Shown here: positions 1-7,438 of the stretch, piece after piece
Layout of the letters: every line of letters starts with the position of its first letter
Position numbering within the stretch: position 1 is the first letter of the stretch
From: a virus
IMG/VR virus record: IMGVR_UViG_3300025155_000021
Coordinates: 1-35,195 of that record
Direction: 5' to 3' (one strand)
DNA: 35,195 nucleotides
Notes under the pieces: model-generated
What the model saw: the letters and a program-made list of their open reading frames with translations, nothing else
Database searches by the model: none
Told to the model about the DNA's origin: nothing
Position numbers and translations under genes: made by a program

Positions 1-1344
1 GCCCGCCGCGATCCGCAGGGACAGGCCCAACTCCTGATCCCACGAGCGATCCAGGAGGATTCTCAGGTCCTCCCACACCTTCAGGTCTGTTTCCGGACTC
101 CCGCGGAATATGGCGTATTCGATCAGCCAGCTTTCCTCGTGCTTGCCCCATGCGTCGACGGATGCCTCGATGCGGTCTGCCTGAATGTCGACGCCGATCG
201 TGAGGACGAGCCCGCCCGCCGGAATAGAGGCCGGGTACTTCTCGCGCCGGGAAAGGAGCGTCCCGTCGTCGATGACGAGTCCTTCCTCTTCCCATACTTC
301 GGCGAGCTTCGTATTCGTCCATACTTTCAGCGCGGAGACGTCCCGGGTCTTCCTGGCGTCCAGGAACTCCTGCGCGATGGCGTCCCATGAGAGCCAGCCG
401 AGCGGCGAATAGAGGGAAGAGAGGAAAAACCCCGCGGGCTTCCCGCGCCCAGGCGCCTCGGCGATCCACCGCCCGGATTCGAGCATCCAGGTCTTGTACC
501 GCTCATCGATCGGTTCGCCGCAATGCTCGCACTTATAACGGACCGGACTTGTGAGCCGGTACTTCTCGTCCTTCTCGAATACGATCTGCCCCCACTTGAG
601 CCACTGCTCACCCTTGCAGAACGGGCAGGGGACGAAATACCGACGCTTGTCGGATAATTCGTACCGCCTCTCGATCCGGGACCGCCCCGCCTCCGTTGGA
701 GTCGATGTCTCGAAAATCTTCTTCCGGGAAGAGAACGTTGCCGTACGCGCCTCGGCCAGCCCGCACGGGTCGCCTTCCCCGCCGCAATCGTCGGGGTATG
801 GGTCGATCTCGTCCATGAACAGGTAACGCGCCGGCATAGACCGCAAACTTGTTGCCGATTCCGCCCCGGTGATGACCAGGATCCCGCCGGGGAACTGCTT
901 GACGAGAATTGTGTTCCCGGAATCCCGCACCCGGGCGTCTTTCACCTTCCCTTGCAGCGCGGGGGTATTCCGGATCGTGGGTTGAACGCGCTGCTTCGAG
1001 AACCGCTTCGCCATGTCCAGGTTCGGCTGGACGGCCAGCATCGGCCCCGGCGCCATCGCGATGACGTACCCGATCCAGTTATTCCCGCTTTCCGTCGCCC
1101 CGATCTGCGATCCCTTCATGAAGGTCACGCGCTGGACCGGAGAAGACGGAGAAAGGCAATCCATGATCTCCCGTAAATACGGCGTGCGGGAGGTGCGCCA
1201 CTGCCCCGGCTCGGCGGATGACACCGGCGGGAGGATTCGCTCCCTGTCCGCCCACTCCGAGACGGTCAGGAGGGGATCGGGCTTCAGGCCCTCCCGGAAC
1301 GAACCTCCGTAGGCGACCGCACCGTCAATTTGCCGCGAACTCAT
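1..1344 (-). CDS. terL: Terminase large subunit, GpA family (3' end outside the window)
   Basis: This is the ATPase-nuclease motor that packages phage DNA into the prohead. About 448 residues are visible from an ATG at 1344, and the frame is still open at base 1. I see a Walker A-like motif KGSQIGATE (about residues 77-85), a Walker B motif LFMDEID (175-181) and a TSTPT motif III (214-218). Two CxxC pairs (C240/C243 and C272/C275) form a zinc ribbon typical of lambda gpA relatives. The nuclease domain begins with GVDIQADR (about 384-391), which supplies a catalytic Asp. The start overlaps the end of the terminase small subunit gene by 20 bases in another frame, so the two are co-translated. 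The C-terminal rest of the nuclease lies outside the window. Confidence 0.95.
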   Translation of the reverse strand, partial: MSSRQIDGAVAYGGSFREGLKPDPLLTVSEWADRERILPPVSSAEPGQWRTSRTPYLREIMDCLSPSSPVQRVTFMKGSQIGATESGNNWIGYVIAMAPGPMLAVQPNLDMAKRFSKQRVQPTIRNTPALQGKVKDARVRDSGNTILVKQFPGGILVITGAESATSLRSMPARYLFMDEIDPYPDDCGGEGDPCGLAEARTATFSSRKKIFETSTPTEAGRSRIERRYELSDKRRYFVPCPFCKGEQWLKWGQIVFEKDEKYRLTSPVRYKCEHCGEPIDERYKTWMLESGRWIAEAPGRGKPAGFFLSSLYSPLGWLSWDAIAQEFLDARKTRDVSALKVWTNTKLAEVWEEEGLVIDDGTLLSRREKYPASIPAGGLVLTIGVDIQADRIEASVDAWGKHEESWLIEYAIFRGSPETDLKVWEDLRILLDRSWDQELGLSLRIAAG

Positions 1345-1804
1345 GGAGCACCTGGGAGAGCTCCTGCCGCAACGTGGAGTTGACCCGCGCGCGGTCGTTC
1401 TCAGCGGCGAGGATCGCGTCCACTCGGTCGGGGACGATCAGGATCATGTCCCGCAACTCCCGGCCAAGGGTAAACGCCGACCTGCGGCACTCCTCGGTTT
1501 TGTGGATGGATCCGATACGCTCCTCGTAATCTATCTGCGCGATATCGGCCTGTGTTCTCGTAAGCCGTTCCTTCGCGGCGATCACCCCGCCCTTCTTCTG
1601 GTTGATCCCCCACCCCGCGATCCGGCCTTCCGCCCGGTCCTGCCAGAATTTAATGAACCAGTGGATGCAGGCTACGAGCGGATACCGCCCCTTGCCCGCC
1701 CTGGGCATTCCCTCCTGAACGAGCTGCTGGATGCGCCTCGGCGTGACGTTGAGAATCTTCGCCAGCCTGTTGATATCGACTTCGGCAACCGGGGGATCAC
1801 TCAT
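1325..1804 (-). CDS. terS: Terminase small subunit, Nu1-like
   Basis: The 159-residue product is the DNA-recognition subunit of the packaging motor. Residues 5-45 form an excisionase/Nu1-type winged helix-turn-helix (DINRLAKILNVTPRRIQQL, followed by GMPRAGKGRYPL). The middle is a helical region rich in Arg, Lys and Glu that would serve oligomerisation. It lies directly upstream of terL, and its ATG overlaps the TGA of the ParB-like gene (ATGA at 1801-1804). The length fits the lambda Nu1 family (around 180 residues). The assignment rests on the HTH and on the position before a GpA-type large subunit. Confidence 0.85.
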   Translation of the reverse strand: MSDPPVAEVDINRLAKILNVTPRRIQQLVQEGMPRAGKGRYPLVACIHWFIKFWQDRAEGRIAGWGINQKKGGVIAAKERLTRTQADIAQIDYEERIGSIHKTEECRRSAFTLGRELRDMILIVPDRVDAILAAENDRARVNSTLRQELSQVLHEFAAN

Positions 1805-2265
1805 AGTTCAGCCCCACACGCCGGGCAAGTCGCTATTCCCTTCCCGTTGTCGCGTTCCGGCGGCGGTGCAAGCCCAAAGATGTTGTTTATCTCCAGCCCG
1901 TTGAAGCCGACTTCCTGCATCAACTCCTCGTCGATCGCGGCAAGCAGGTCCTCGTCCCACTCGCCGAGGTTCTTATTCTCCCGAAGGTTCGCCTCCCGGT
2001 ACTCCGCCTCGGATAGTTTGCGATTCGGCACCCGGATATCGATGGTTTCGTTCCCGCGGCCCAACAGTTTGAGGATGTTTACCCGCTGATGGCCGGAAAC
2101 GATGCGGCCGTCCAGGTCCACAACGGGGATCGACATCAAGTTGAACTTGGACAGAGATTTCTTCAAACCTTCCGCTTGCTTCTTCGTCATCCGGCGGGGG
2201 TTCTTCTCCCACGGCGTCAACTCCGAAACCCTGCGTTGTTCGGTGTGCCAAACAAGATCCGGCAA
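1801..2265 (-). CDS. ParB/Srx-like nuclease-domain protein
   Basis: The 154-residue product has a ParB N-terminal-like fold: VSELTPWEKNPRRMT near the start, then IPVVDLDGRIVSGHQRV with the characteristic GHQR box, then REANLRENKNLGEWD. Phages often carry such a protein just before the terminase, sometimes fused to a methyltransferase domain; here it ends with a single CPAC pair. I chose the TTG start at 2265 because GGAGG lies five bases upstream (2271-2275). The frame is open to a TTG at 2319, but that start has no ribosome binding site and would add a hydrophobic tail unlike the family. It overlaps terS by four bases. Whether it binds DNA, cuts it or hydrolyses CTP cannot be told from sequence. 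Confidence 0.8.
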   Translation of the reverse strand: MPDLVWHTEQRRVSELTPWEKNPRRMTKKQAEGLKKSLSKFNLMSIPVVDLDGRIVSGHQRVNILKLLGRGNETIDIRVPNRKLSEAEYREANLRENKNLGEWDEDLLAAIDEELMQEVGFNGLEINNIFGLAPPPERDNGKGIATCPACGAEL

Positions 2266-2370
2266 GGGGGCCTCCGTAACTATGTGAAGCGAAATGGGAA
2301 TTGGGAAAATCGGAAGCAAGATATCAAAAGGGATTCGAATATACCCTCGATGGAATGCCGCCGGAAGAAC

Positions 2371-3102
2371 CTAGGATCTTGCCGTCGCCAGCGCCTTGGC
2401 GAACGCGCGGTCGAACTCGCCGGGCCATATCTCACCGACAAACCTCCGGGAGATTTCGTAGAAGGGGTATCGCTTGCTGTAGAGCGGCTTCCTTTTAACC
2501 GCCACCAACGCCATCAACATGCTTTGGCCTTTGATCTCCCATATCCCTCTTTGCGTAGCCCAGTATCGTACAGTCCTTTTCGCCCGCTTCCTCGACCTGA
2601 CCGTTTCGTTCTGGAGCCGGTCAGTGTGCGCCTGTAACGCGGATAGGATCTGTTGAACTTGTCCTCGGGACATGTTGCCGTAGGCGTCTAGGCGTGCTCC
2701 ACGCCCAGGGACGAAGTACGTTCCCTTCGGATACGCCCCGCGCTTGCCTTGCGGGCTCATGGTGGTGACACGCTGTTGCAGGAACAATTCAAGCGCCTTA
2801 AGCGGTCGCCCCCCGCCCTCGACTTGAGAGGGCATATACTCCTCGGCCCTCGCTGCCCAAGGCTTCTTAAACCCCACCCATGCCGACAAGTCGCTCTTCG
2901 TTGCAGGCTTTACCCGTATTGCCCTCAGCGTGTACGGCGTGGGACGATCAAATACCCGGTGCATTTCCGAGTATTGCCTATCTCTCACCTTGGAGGCGGT
3001 GCGGGTGAGGGCGACCATCGTCGCATACCGAGTTTGTTTAGGCAGATCCACCCCGATAGATTTTAGGGCGGTCCCCAACCCCTTGACCTCGATCTGGATC
3101 AC
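2371..3102 (-). CDS. Phage minor tail protein Z-like (tail completion)
   Basis: The 243-residue basic protein starts with a short beta strand and an amphipathic helix (MIQIEVKGLGTALKSIG), followed by RYATMVALTRTASKVRDRQ. This layout is typical of lambda GpZ and related tail-completion proteins, where a helix carrying an Asn/Thr-x-x-Ala motif precedes a basic core. The rest alternates basic segments (RSRKRAKRTVRY) with a C-terminal helix. Its place between the terminase block and small hypothetical genes is unusual, because tail-completion genes normally follow the capsid. It overlaps the next upstream gene by four bases. The family call is moderate; another tail or head-tail joining role is possible. 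Confidence 0.5.
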   Translation of the reverse strand: MIQIEVKGLGTALKSIGVDLPKQTRYATMVALTRTASKVRDRQYSEMHRVFDRPTPYTLRAIRVKPATKSDLSAWVGFKKPWAARAEEYMPSQVEGGGRPLKALELFLQQRVTTMSPQGKRGAYPKGTYFVPGRGARLDAYGNMSRGQVQQILSALQAHTDRLQNETVRSRKRAKRTVRYWATQRGIWEIKGQSMLMALVAVKRKPLYSKRYPFYEISRRFVGEIWPGEFDRAFAKALATARS

Positions 3103-3407
3103 GCCCTCCCCGCCCTTTCATCCGACGGCCACTTCCCCCGCTCCGCATCCGCCATCTCCACGATCCCCCGGGATACCTGCTCGATCGTCCACGCCATCTT
3201 CGGATCCTCGTGGACGCACCGCTGCCACAACGTCATCAGCAGGTTCCCCACGTTGTCGCTATTCCCGTACGACAGCAGGAGGCATCCCGGCGGATCGGCG
3301 GGGATGTTGGCCAGCAGGAGGAAGGAACTGCATGGCCGGACGTAGGCGTCACAGTGGACATCGATGGGATGGTGGGCGCCGTCGATATGGAGGGTGACTT
3401 CCCTCAC
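3099..3407 (-). CDS. Hypothetical phage protein, 102 aa
   Basis: I do not recognise this protein. It starts at a GTG that overlaps the TGA of the 46-residue gene upstream (GTGA at 3404-3407) and ends overlapping the GpZ-like gene, so it belongs to one translationally coupled unit. The N-terminal half is beta-rich and contains VRPCSSFLLLANIPADPPGCLLL. The C-terminal half is helical with MAWTIEQVSRGIVEMADAERG. There is no signal peptide, membrane segment or metal motif. Confidence 0.65.
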   Translation of the reverse strand: MREVTLHIDGAHHPIDVHCDAYVRPCSSFLLLANIPADPPGCLLLSYGNSDNVGNLLMTLWQRCVHEDPKMAWTIEQVSRGIVEMADAERGKWPSDERAGRA

Positions 3408-3544
3408 GCCGCCCTCTCGAACGCCATGTCGAAGTAGTTCTTCCGCTCCTGCCGCAAGATCATACGCAACTCGGCTACGTTGTCGGCGATGCAGATGCGG
3501 ACGCGCTTGAGCGTGATCTTATCGACGCCGGACACGAGCCACAT
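3404..3544 (-). CDS. Small hypothetical protein, 46 aa
   Basis: The ATG at 3544 has a purine-rich GCGAGG sequence just upstream and the gene ends in GTGA shared with the next gene. The product (MWLVSGVDKITLKRVRICIA and onward) is basic, beta-like at the start and helical at the end (ELRMILRQERKNYFDMAFER). It is the first gene after the terminator at 3557-3597, so transcription reaching it must read through that terminator or start just upstream. The support is the ribosome binding site and the tight coupling; the function is unknown. Confidence 0.6.
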   Translation of the reverse strand: MWLVSGVDKITLKRVRICIADNVAELRMILRQERKNYFDMAFERAA

Positions 3545-3556
3545 TACCTCGCTCCC

Positions 3557-3597
3557 AAAAAAAAAGGGCCAGCCATCCTCGTGGGATGCCGACCCTT
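3557..3597 (-). terminator. Intrinsic terminator after the lipoprotein gene
   Basis: On the minus strand a stem AAGGGTCGGCATCC / GGATGGCTGGCCCTT with loop CACGA is followed at once by a run of nine T residues (plus-strand A run 3557-3565). This is a textbook rho-independent terminator. It sits 24 bases after the stop of the lipoprotein gene and would isolate that gene from the packaging genes downstream. Confidence 0.85.
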
Positions 3598-3620
3598 CCG
3601 TTCCCGCTTGTGGCGGGGGA

Positions 3621-4058
3621 TCAGTCCAACGTTGTGCTGTCGCTTACTTTCTCCCAAAATGTTTCGAATAAAACGTTGTCGATCTGCGTCCATGTTACCA
3701 GCGTCATCGAATCATCTGTTGCGATGCGCATGGAATAAACCCTGAGCGTTCCTACCCTCAGCCGGATGTACGCCTCGATGTAGCCCACGGAAGAGTACGA
3801 TTCAGCCGTGTAGTCGTATTCCCCCCCGCCCCACGGCGGAGGGTATGAGGACATCTGCGCCCAGATCCGTGTCTCCCCAATTTCCAGTTCGCCCGTGTAC
3901 CCGCCTTGTTCAGCGCCATTACGATAATACGCCATCAGGGTGTACGACCCGACAAGGCTTACGCCTGGAGACGTCAAGGAAACCGATGTGGGGCTACTCC
4001 CTCCCCCGCAAGAAGAGAGCAGGATTGCGAAAATCAGGAGCGGGAGGATTTTCTTCAT
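3621..4058 (-). CDS. Small secreted lipoprotein (possible moron)
   Basis: The 145-residue product starts MKKILPLLIFAILLSSCGGGSS, a type II signal peptide with lipobox LSSC, so the mature protein should be lipid-anchored at Cys19. The rest is a beta-rich domain of about 125 residues (GSYTLMAYYRNGAEQGGYTGELEIGETRIWAQ, then repeated strand-like segments) that resembles lipocalin-like or META-type small barrels, but no family is certain. The frame is open upstream to 4298, but the lipobox and a GAGG site before 4058 fix the start. It has its own promoter-like sequence and a strong terminator, as in phage moron genes that are expressed from a prophage. Surface exclusion of other phages is a possible role, by inference only. 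Confidence 0.8.
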   Translation of the reverse strand: MKKILPLLIFAILLSSCGGGSSPTSVSLTSPGVSLVGSYTLMAYYRNGAEQGGYTGELEIGETRIWAQMSSYPPPWGGGEYDYTAESYSSVGYIEAYIRLRVGTLRVYSMRIATDDSMTLVTWTQIDNVLFETFWEKVSDSTTLD

Positions 4059-4103
4059 GCTGCCTCGCGTTGTGCGTCGGAGACAACTTTGACCTATGGG
4101 TGC

Positions 4104-4133
4104 ATATTGCCGGAAATCGATTCTCATTGTCAA
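4104..4133 (-). promoter_or_regulatory. Promoter-like sequence before the lipoprotein gene
   Basis: The minus strand has a perfect TTGACA at 4128-4133, an 18-base spacer and a weak -10 CAATAT at 4104-4109, ending about 46 bases before the lipoprotein ATG. The -35 overlaps the stop codon of the upstream gene. The -10 is poor, so this is a candidate only. Confidence 0.45.
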
Positions 4134-4516
4134 GCCCCTTTTTTCGTCGGACATCTCCCCGCGCACCCGTCCCTCCCGCAAAGCCCCCGGTCGCTTAATT
4201 CCGCGCAGAAATCGCACAGCGCCCGATCGAGTAACCACTTCTCGTGCGGCGACCAGTTGCGCGGCGAGTCCTGCGCGATGTAATGCTGCGCAAACCATGA
4301 TTTCTCCCGGTCCCTCGGATGCGGCTGGCGGCAGATACCCGGATCATGGCGATCGGCGACCATCTCCACCGACAGGGCCAACACGACGGCACCGAGCGCC
4401 CCCGTGCCGCCTCCGCCGAGGTGATCCGGATCGGGGTCGAAACCGGATCCTACACGCCACACGTCGAGGATTTCGAACGCCCAAGCGAAGGCGTGATGGG
4501 GAGACGAAAACTTCAC
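4130..4516 (-). CDS. Hypothetical phage protein, 128 aa
   Basis: I do not recognise this protein. It begins MKFSSPHHAFAWAFEILDVW and has a glycine-rich turn (HLGGGGTGALG). The C-terminal part is helical and rich in Trp, His and Cys (SWFAQHYIAQDSPRNWSPHEKWLLDRALCDFCAELSDRGLCG). The paired Cys residues (CDFC and later GLCGRDGCAGRC) could bind a metal. It overlaps its upstream neighbour by four bases. An antitermination or other regulatory role is conceivable for a helical, Cys-containing protein in this position, but nothing in the sequence proves it. Confidence 0.6.
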   Translation of the reverse strand: MKFSSPHHAFAWAFEILDVWRVGSGFDPDPDHLGGGGTGALGAVVLALSVEMVADRHDPGICRQPHPRDREKSWFAQHYIAQDSPRNWSPHEKWLLDRALCDFCAELSDRGLCGRDGCAGRCPTKKGA

Positions 4517-4716
4517 GTCGTCGCTTCCTCCGCCTCGGGTGCCTTCGCCCTGCGCTTCCGCGTCCCCTTGGGATACGCCCGCTTCGCCGGAGCTGACGGC
4601 GCGTTCTGATTCCGAAGGAACGACCCTAATCCCTCGTCGCTCGTGATCGCAATTGATCCGTCGATTCCCGTTACAAGCACTCTCCCATCAGAAATCAACT
4701 CCACCTCGAATTTCAT
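4513..4716 (-). CDS. Small hypothetical protein with basic tail, 67 aa
   Basis: The product starts with a beta-hairpin-like segment (MKFEVELISDGRVLVTGIDGSI) and ends in a basic, Ala/Pro-rich tail (APAKRAYPKGTRKRRAKAPEAEE). It shares ATGA overlaps with both neighbours. The tail could bind nucleic acid; no family is recognised. Confidence 0.6.
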   Translation of the reverse strand: MKFEVELISDGRVLVTGIDGSIAITSDEGLGSFLRNQNAPSAPAKRAYPKGTRKRRAKAPEAEEATT

Positions 4717-4922
4717 GTTGCCTCCTTTGGCCCGTGGGCCGGTTGATGGTTCGTTTCATCCTCCCTCGGCCAGCATTCATCCGTCGCCTCTCCCCGCTCG
4801 TCCATCACCCGCAGCCCCGGCTCCTTGCAGAGTTGACACGCGAATATCTGCTTTCGCTGCAAGGGGCGCGTGTCGAATTTGGAACCGCACTTTGTGCAAA
4901 TACACCACACGGCGTCAGGCAT
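4713..4922 (-). CDS. Small zinc-ribbon protein, 69 aa
   Basis: Two CxxC knuckles (CTKCGSKF at about residues 9-16 and FACQLCKEPG at about 28-37) make a compact zinc ribbon of the type found in many small phage proteins and in RNA-polymerase or ribosome-associated factors. The rest is acidic and probably disordered. It overlaps the VRR-NUC gene by eight bases at its 5' end. The function is unknown. Confidence 0.65.
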   Translation of the reverse strand: MPDAVWCICTKCGSKFDTRPLQRKQIFACQLCKEPGLRVMDERGEATDECWPREDETNHQPAHGPKEAT

Positions 4923-5229
4923 CTATGGCCTCCATGACTTCCTCGACGGACCGCGCCGTGATCGCCAGCCCGCCCGATTCGTTGACCGTGTTCAGGAACT
5001 CCCGCTGCTTCTCCGCCCTCTTCTTCGTCGTCGATCCTCCCGGCCTCTTCACCTCGATCGACAGGAAGCGCCCTCCCGGAAGAACGCCGATGATATCTCC
5101 GCCGCCTTCGACCCCGAATTTCAGCGGACGCCCTCCGACGAACACCGTGCGGGTGTTGTTCCGCCACGCGAAGATCCTTTTCAGACGCAGGTACCCGAGG
5201 ATCTGCGCCTGGATGGCGGACTCGTTCAC
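4915..5229 (-). CDS. VRR-NUC domain endonuclease
   Basis: The 104-residue product is a stand-alone VRR-NUC (PD-(D/E)XK) nuclease, a family known to cut branched DNA. The key sequence is FGVEGGGDIIGVLPGGRFLSIEVKRPGGSTTKKRAEKQREFL, with catalytic D (GGGD), then E-x-K in SIEVKRP, then Q and FL on the helix. The GTG start at 5229 is chosen because GGAGG lies four bases upstream and the GTGA overlaps the stop of the preceding gene. The frame is open to 5346, but that extension overlaps the upstream gene fully. It sits next to the replisome organiser and helicase, which fits a role in resolving replication or recombination intermediates. Confidence 0.85.
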   Translation of the reverse strand: MNESAIQAQILGYLRLKRIFAWRNNTRTVFVGGRPLKFGVEGGGDIIGVLPGGRFLSIEVKRPGGSTTKKRAEKQREFLNTVNESGGLAITARSVEEVMEAIDA

Positions 5230-5402
5230 TTCGCCTCCACTGGGTACGCCAACCTCATGGATGCGCCGAGAGTTATCAACCCGGCCGCCACAAGTTTCCC
5301 TGCCGTCTTGCGCTCCCGGATCTCGACGTAGCAACCTTTCGGACATCGCCGGATACGCTTCAGTAGGGCTTCCTGCGGCCTGGATAACTTCACTGTGCCC
5401 AT
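5226..5402 (-). CDS. Small winged-helix-like protein, 58 aa
   Basis: The ATG at 5402 has a strong AAAGGAGACGAC leader and the stop overlaps the VRR-NUC GTG. The product (starts MGTVKLSRPQEALLKRIRR, then CPKGCYVEIRERKTAGKLVAAGLIT) reads like a minimal winged helix, with a helix, a turn and the pattern R-x-x-TAGKLVAAGLI typical of a recognition helix and wing. No exact family is recognised. Confidence 0.65.
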   Translation of the reverse strand: MGTVKLSRPQEALLKRIRRCPKGCYVEIRERKTAGKLVAAGLITLGASMRLAYPVEAK

Positions 5403-5420
5403 GTCGTCTCCTTTCGGTTC

Positions 5421-6176
5421 TTATTGAACATCGGTTTTCTCAAGTATCTGTATGATATTGCTTGGATTTTTTATGATGTAATTGAATGTGGCGCACCAAT
5501 CTGGATATTTTGTGGACGTTTTCCTGCCCGATAGCCAGTCATCGGCATGGATTCCGTTCAGGATCTTCTTCCAGGATTCCTCATTGAGGCGGCAGTCCCG
5601 GATTCTGGCTGAGCATTTCTTCTTCCTGTCGGTGGATAGATTTTTAACCTTCGGTATTTTTACCAAACGATCCTCTGAGAAGAAATCGACGGCTTGATTC
5701 CAGAGCTCTGCCATCTTCTCGGGAGAGAAGGAACCGTTGCCTGGCGGAACTCCAATTCCGGAGTTCCCTTCCTCTTCTACTTCTACTTCTACTTCGGGGT
5801 TGACTAATTCTGGAGTTACTCCGGAGTAATTCGGGAGTTTGTCCCTCCCTAACTTGTCGGGATTAAGGGTCTGATGCTCGGATAAAAACTTCGTCGAGTG
5901 AATCCAAAATCTTCCATCAAATTCGAACCATTTGACGTTTGTGCGCTCTGAAATTTCCTTCAAATATATGGGTATGTTTTTTTCGGTCAGATAGGGTATC
6001 CGAGGGCAAATTTCGCCCTTGATGAACCCCGGGCTGCCGTTCATTTTTCCAAATCCGCTGTAATGTGGGACCAACATACAGAAAAGTACGGCTGAATTTG
6101 GCGAAAGTGAGGCAAATCCCTTCGAATCTGAGATGTCTTTCGTGAGCATTCGGCCTTTTGTCTTCGGGGATGTCAC
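5421..6176 (-). CDS. Phage replisome organiser / replication initiation protein
   Basis: The 251-residue product fits the layout of phage replication proteins such as lambda O-like and DnaD-like organisers. The N-terminal 100 residues form a winged helix (SPNSAVLFCMLVPHYSGFGKMNG, then LTEKNIPIYLKEISERTNVKWFEFDGRFWIH). An acidic low-complexity linker (EVEVEVEEE) follows. The C-terminal domain carries MAELWNQAVDF, KNLSTDRKKKCSARIRDC, WKKILNGIHADDWLSGR and YPDWCATFNYIIKNPSNIIQILE, a pattern seen widely in replication proteins that load a helicase. The next gene downstream is a DnaB-like helicase, joined by an ATGA overlap. The gene is more AT-rich than its neighbours, which suggests separate acquisition. 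Confidence 0.8.
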   Translation of the reverse strand: MTSPKTKGRMLTKDISDSKGFASLSPNSAVLFCMLVPHYSGFGKMNGSPGFIKGEICPRIPYLTEKNIPIYLKEISERTNVKWFEFDGRFWIHSTKFLSEHQTLNPDKLGRDKLPNYSGVTPELVNPEVEVEVEEEGNSGIGVPPGNGSFSPEKMAELWNQAVDFFSEDRLVKIPKVKNLSTDRKKKCSARIRDCRLNEESWKKILNGIHADDWLSGRKTSTKYPDWCATFNYIIKNPSNIIQILEKTDVQ

Positions 6177-7129
6177 TTGAATGTCCTCTGATTTTGGGAG
6201 GAACCTTTGTACTCGATTGCCATCGCCGGTTCGTATTTCCTGCGGCTACCATCGAACCGAACGTACCGCTTCCCGCCCATCGTCCAACGTGGTTTTCCAG
6301 ACAATATGTACCCCACCGGTTGACGGGAGTTCGTTTCGGAATCTTCGAGCGGGTGATGGAGGATGAACGTCTCGGAGGATACCTGCGTGATGGCTCCGGA
6401 CCCCAAGACGCTGTGAGCGGTCGGTTTCGGTTCTGAATCGTCCCGGTCGGGCTTCCTTAAGTGGGCGATTACGATGATGGGTATCTCAAGTTCCTGCGCC
6501 AGCCCTTTCAGGGCCTTCGCCGCTACCCGCTCCGTCTCGTAGGAGTTCTTGTCCACGCTTGTCAGGTAGGAGAAATTATCGATCACCACCAGGTCAATCG
6601 CCTCTTGTCGTACCGTTTTCTGGATGATGTCGATGTGCTGCTTCCAGGACAGGTCGCGCTCCGGCTCGAAGAAAAGATACCCGGACGCCTGAATGATGGC
6701 GTAGGCCTCCGCCTCATCGGATTCAGACAGGACGGCTTTCCCGAGAACGTGGCCGGCCACAACTTCAAACGTCTCGTCTGCGGTCAACTCCAGACAATAG
6801 TTCCAGACCTTCACACCCTTGCGGGCCATCGGCCAAGTAAGATTCACGGCCAACGTGGTTTTCCCCGTGCCCTGATACCCGGCGAAGCAATAGACGTTCG
6901 CCCGCCTGAACGGGCCTGCCCACACATCCCACCATTCGATCCCCGTGGGGATGGCGTGTTCTCCGCGCTCCCGGCGGAGGCGTATCTTCTCGAAACAGTA
7001 TTCGGCGGTAAGTGCTCGGGAAAACTTCTCCCGCATTCCGTCGAGGGTTTGTAGATAGCCCCGCCGGAAGCGTATCTCTTCGAGCGTCTGCCGCTTCTCC
7101 CGCTCGATATCGAGCGGCGTTACAGGCAA
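6173..7129 (-). CDS. DnaB-like replicative helicase (RecA-fold ATPase)
   Basis: The 318-residue product is a RecA-type ATPase of the DnaB/Twinkle group. I see Walker A GYQGTGKTT (84-92), Walker B VVIDN (181-185), a sensor-like segment VIAHLRKPDRDD and the C-terminal LSGKPRWTMGGKRYVRFDGSRRKYEP. DnaB's N-terminal primase-binding domain is absent, as in many phage helicases; a short helical region of about 60 residues takes its place. The start is a TTG at 7129 that overlaps the preceding gene by ten bases; an internal ATG at residue 32 is an alternative. It would unwind DNA at the fork after loading by the organiser protein encoded next to it. Confidence 0.85.
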   Translation of the reverse strand: MPVTPLDIEREKRQTLEEIRFRRGYLQTLDGMREKFSRALTAEYCFEKIRLRRERGEHAIPTGIEWWDVWAGPFRRANVYCFAGYQGTGKTTLAVNLTWPMARKGVKVWNYCLELTADETFEVVAGHVLGKAVLSESDEAEAYAIIQASGYLFFEPERDLSWKQHIDIIQKTVRQEAIDLVVIDNFSYLTSVDKNSYETERVAAKALKGLAQELEIPIIVIAHLRKPDRDDSEPKPTAHSVLGSGAITQVSSETFILHHPLEDSETNSRQPVGYILSGKPRWTMGGKRYVRFDGSRRKYEPAMAIEYKGSSQNQRTFK

Positions 7130-7293
7130 AGGTATGCCGCCAATTCTTCTATTCCCCTCTCGTAATCTTCAGGCATGACATCCGCGACGATGAGCTTCCC
7201 TTCCTCGTAGTCCCGCCAACTCCGCGACCCGGCGCGAAGCCCGTTGATGGCGAAAATGGCCGGCAGGGAGGTGTCCTTGGCTTCGACGCTCAT
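7120..7293 (-). CDS. Small acidic hypothetical protein, 57 aa
   Basis: The ATG at 7293 follows a GGGGGG stretch and overlaps the stop of the upstream small gene (ATGA). The product starts MSVEAKDTSLPAIFAINGLR, then SWRDYEEGKLIVADVMPEDYERGIEELA. It ends inside the helicase start region. No family is recognised; tight coupling is the main support. Confidence 0.6.
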   Translation of the reverse strand: MSVEAKDTSLPAIFAINGLRAGSRSWRDYEEGKLIVADVMPEDYERGIEELAAYLCL

Positions 7294-7409
7294 TTCGCCC
7301 CCCTTCGCCTAACGACCACCGTATCGGGATGCCCGCCGGCGTATCGTTCGTGCTTCATCGGGCCGCATAGTTCCCACCCGTCCGATTGGTAGTGGGGCAA
7401 ATCGCGCAC
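7290..7409 (-). CDS. Small hypothetical protein, 5' end probably altered by HNH insertion
   Basis: The clear coding part reads RDLPHYQSDGWELCGPMKHERY and ends HPDTVVVRRRGAK. The arrangement of a short strand, an amphipathic helix with DGWEL and a final strand of valines before RR is common in small phage proteins. The GTG at 7409 is the only usual start left, but it has no ribosome binding site. Coding-like residues (YFYIF) continue upstream as far as the HNH stop region. The 3' end shares ATGA with the next gene. The original start was probably lost when the HNH gene inserted. Confidence 0.5.
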   Translation of the reverse strand: MRDLPHYQSDGWELCGPMKHERYAGGHPDTVVVRRRGAK

Positions 7410-7438
7410 GAAAATATAAAAATATAAGTGCGCTGAAT

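Noticed and set aside
1343-2089. A 248-codon plus-strand frame
   Set aside because: It lies opposite the terminase small subunit and ParB-like genes, both of which have recognisable domains.
4059-4298. Longer start for the lipoprotein gene
   Set aside because: The extension would bury the signal peptide and lipobox and overlaps the upstream gene; the ATG at 4058 has a suitable ribosome binding site.
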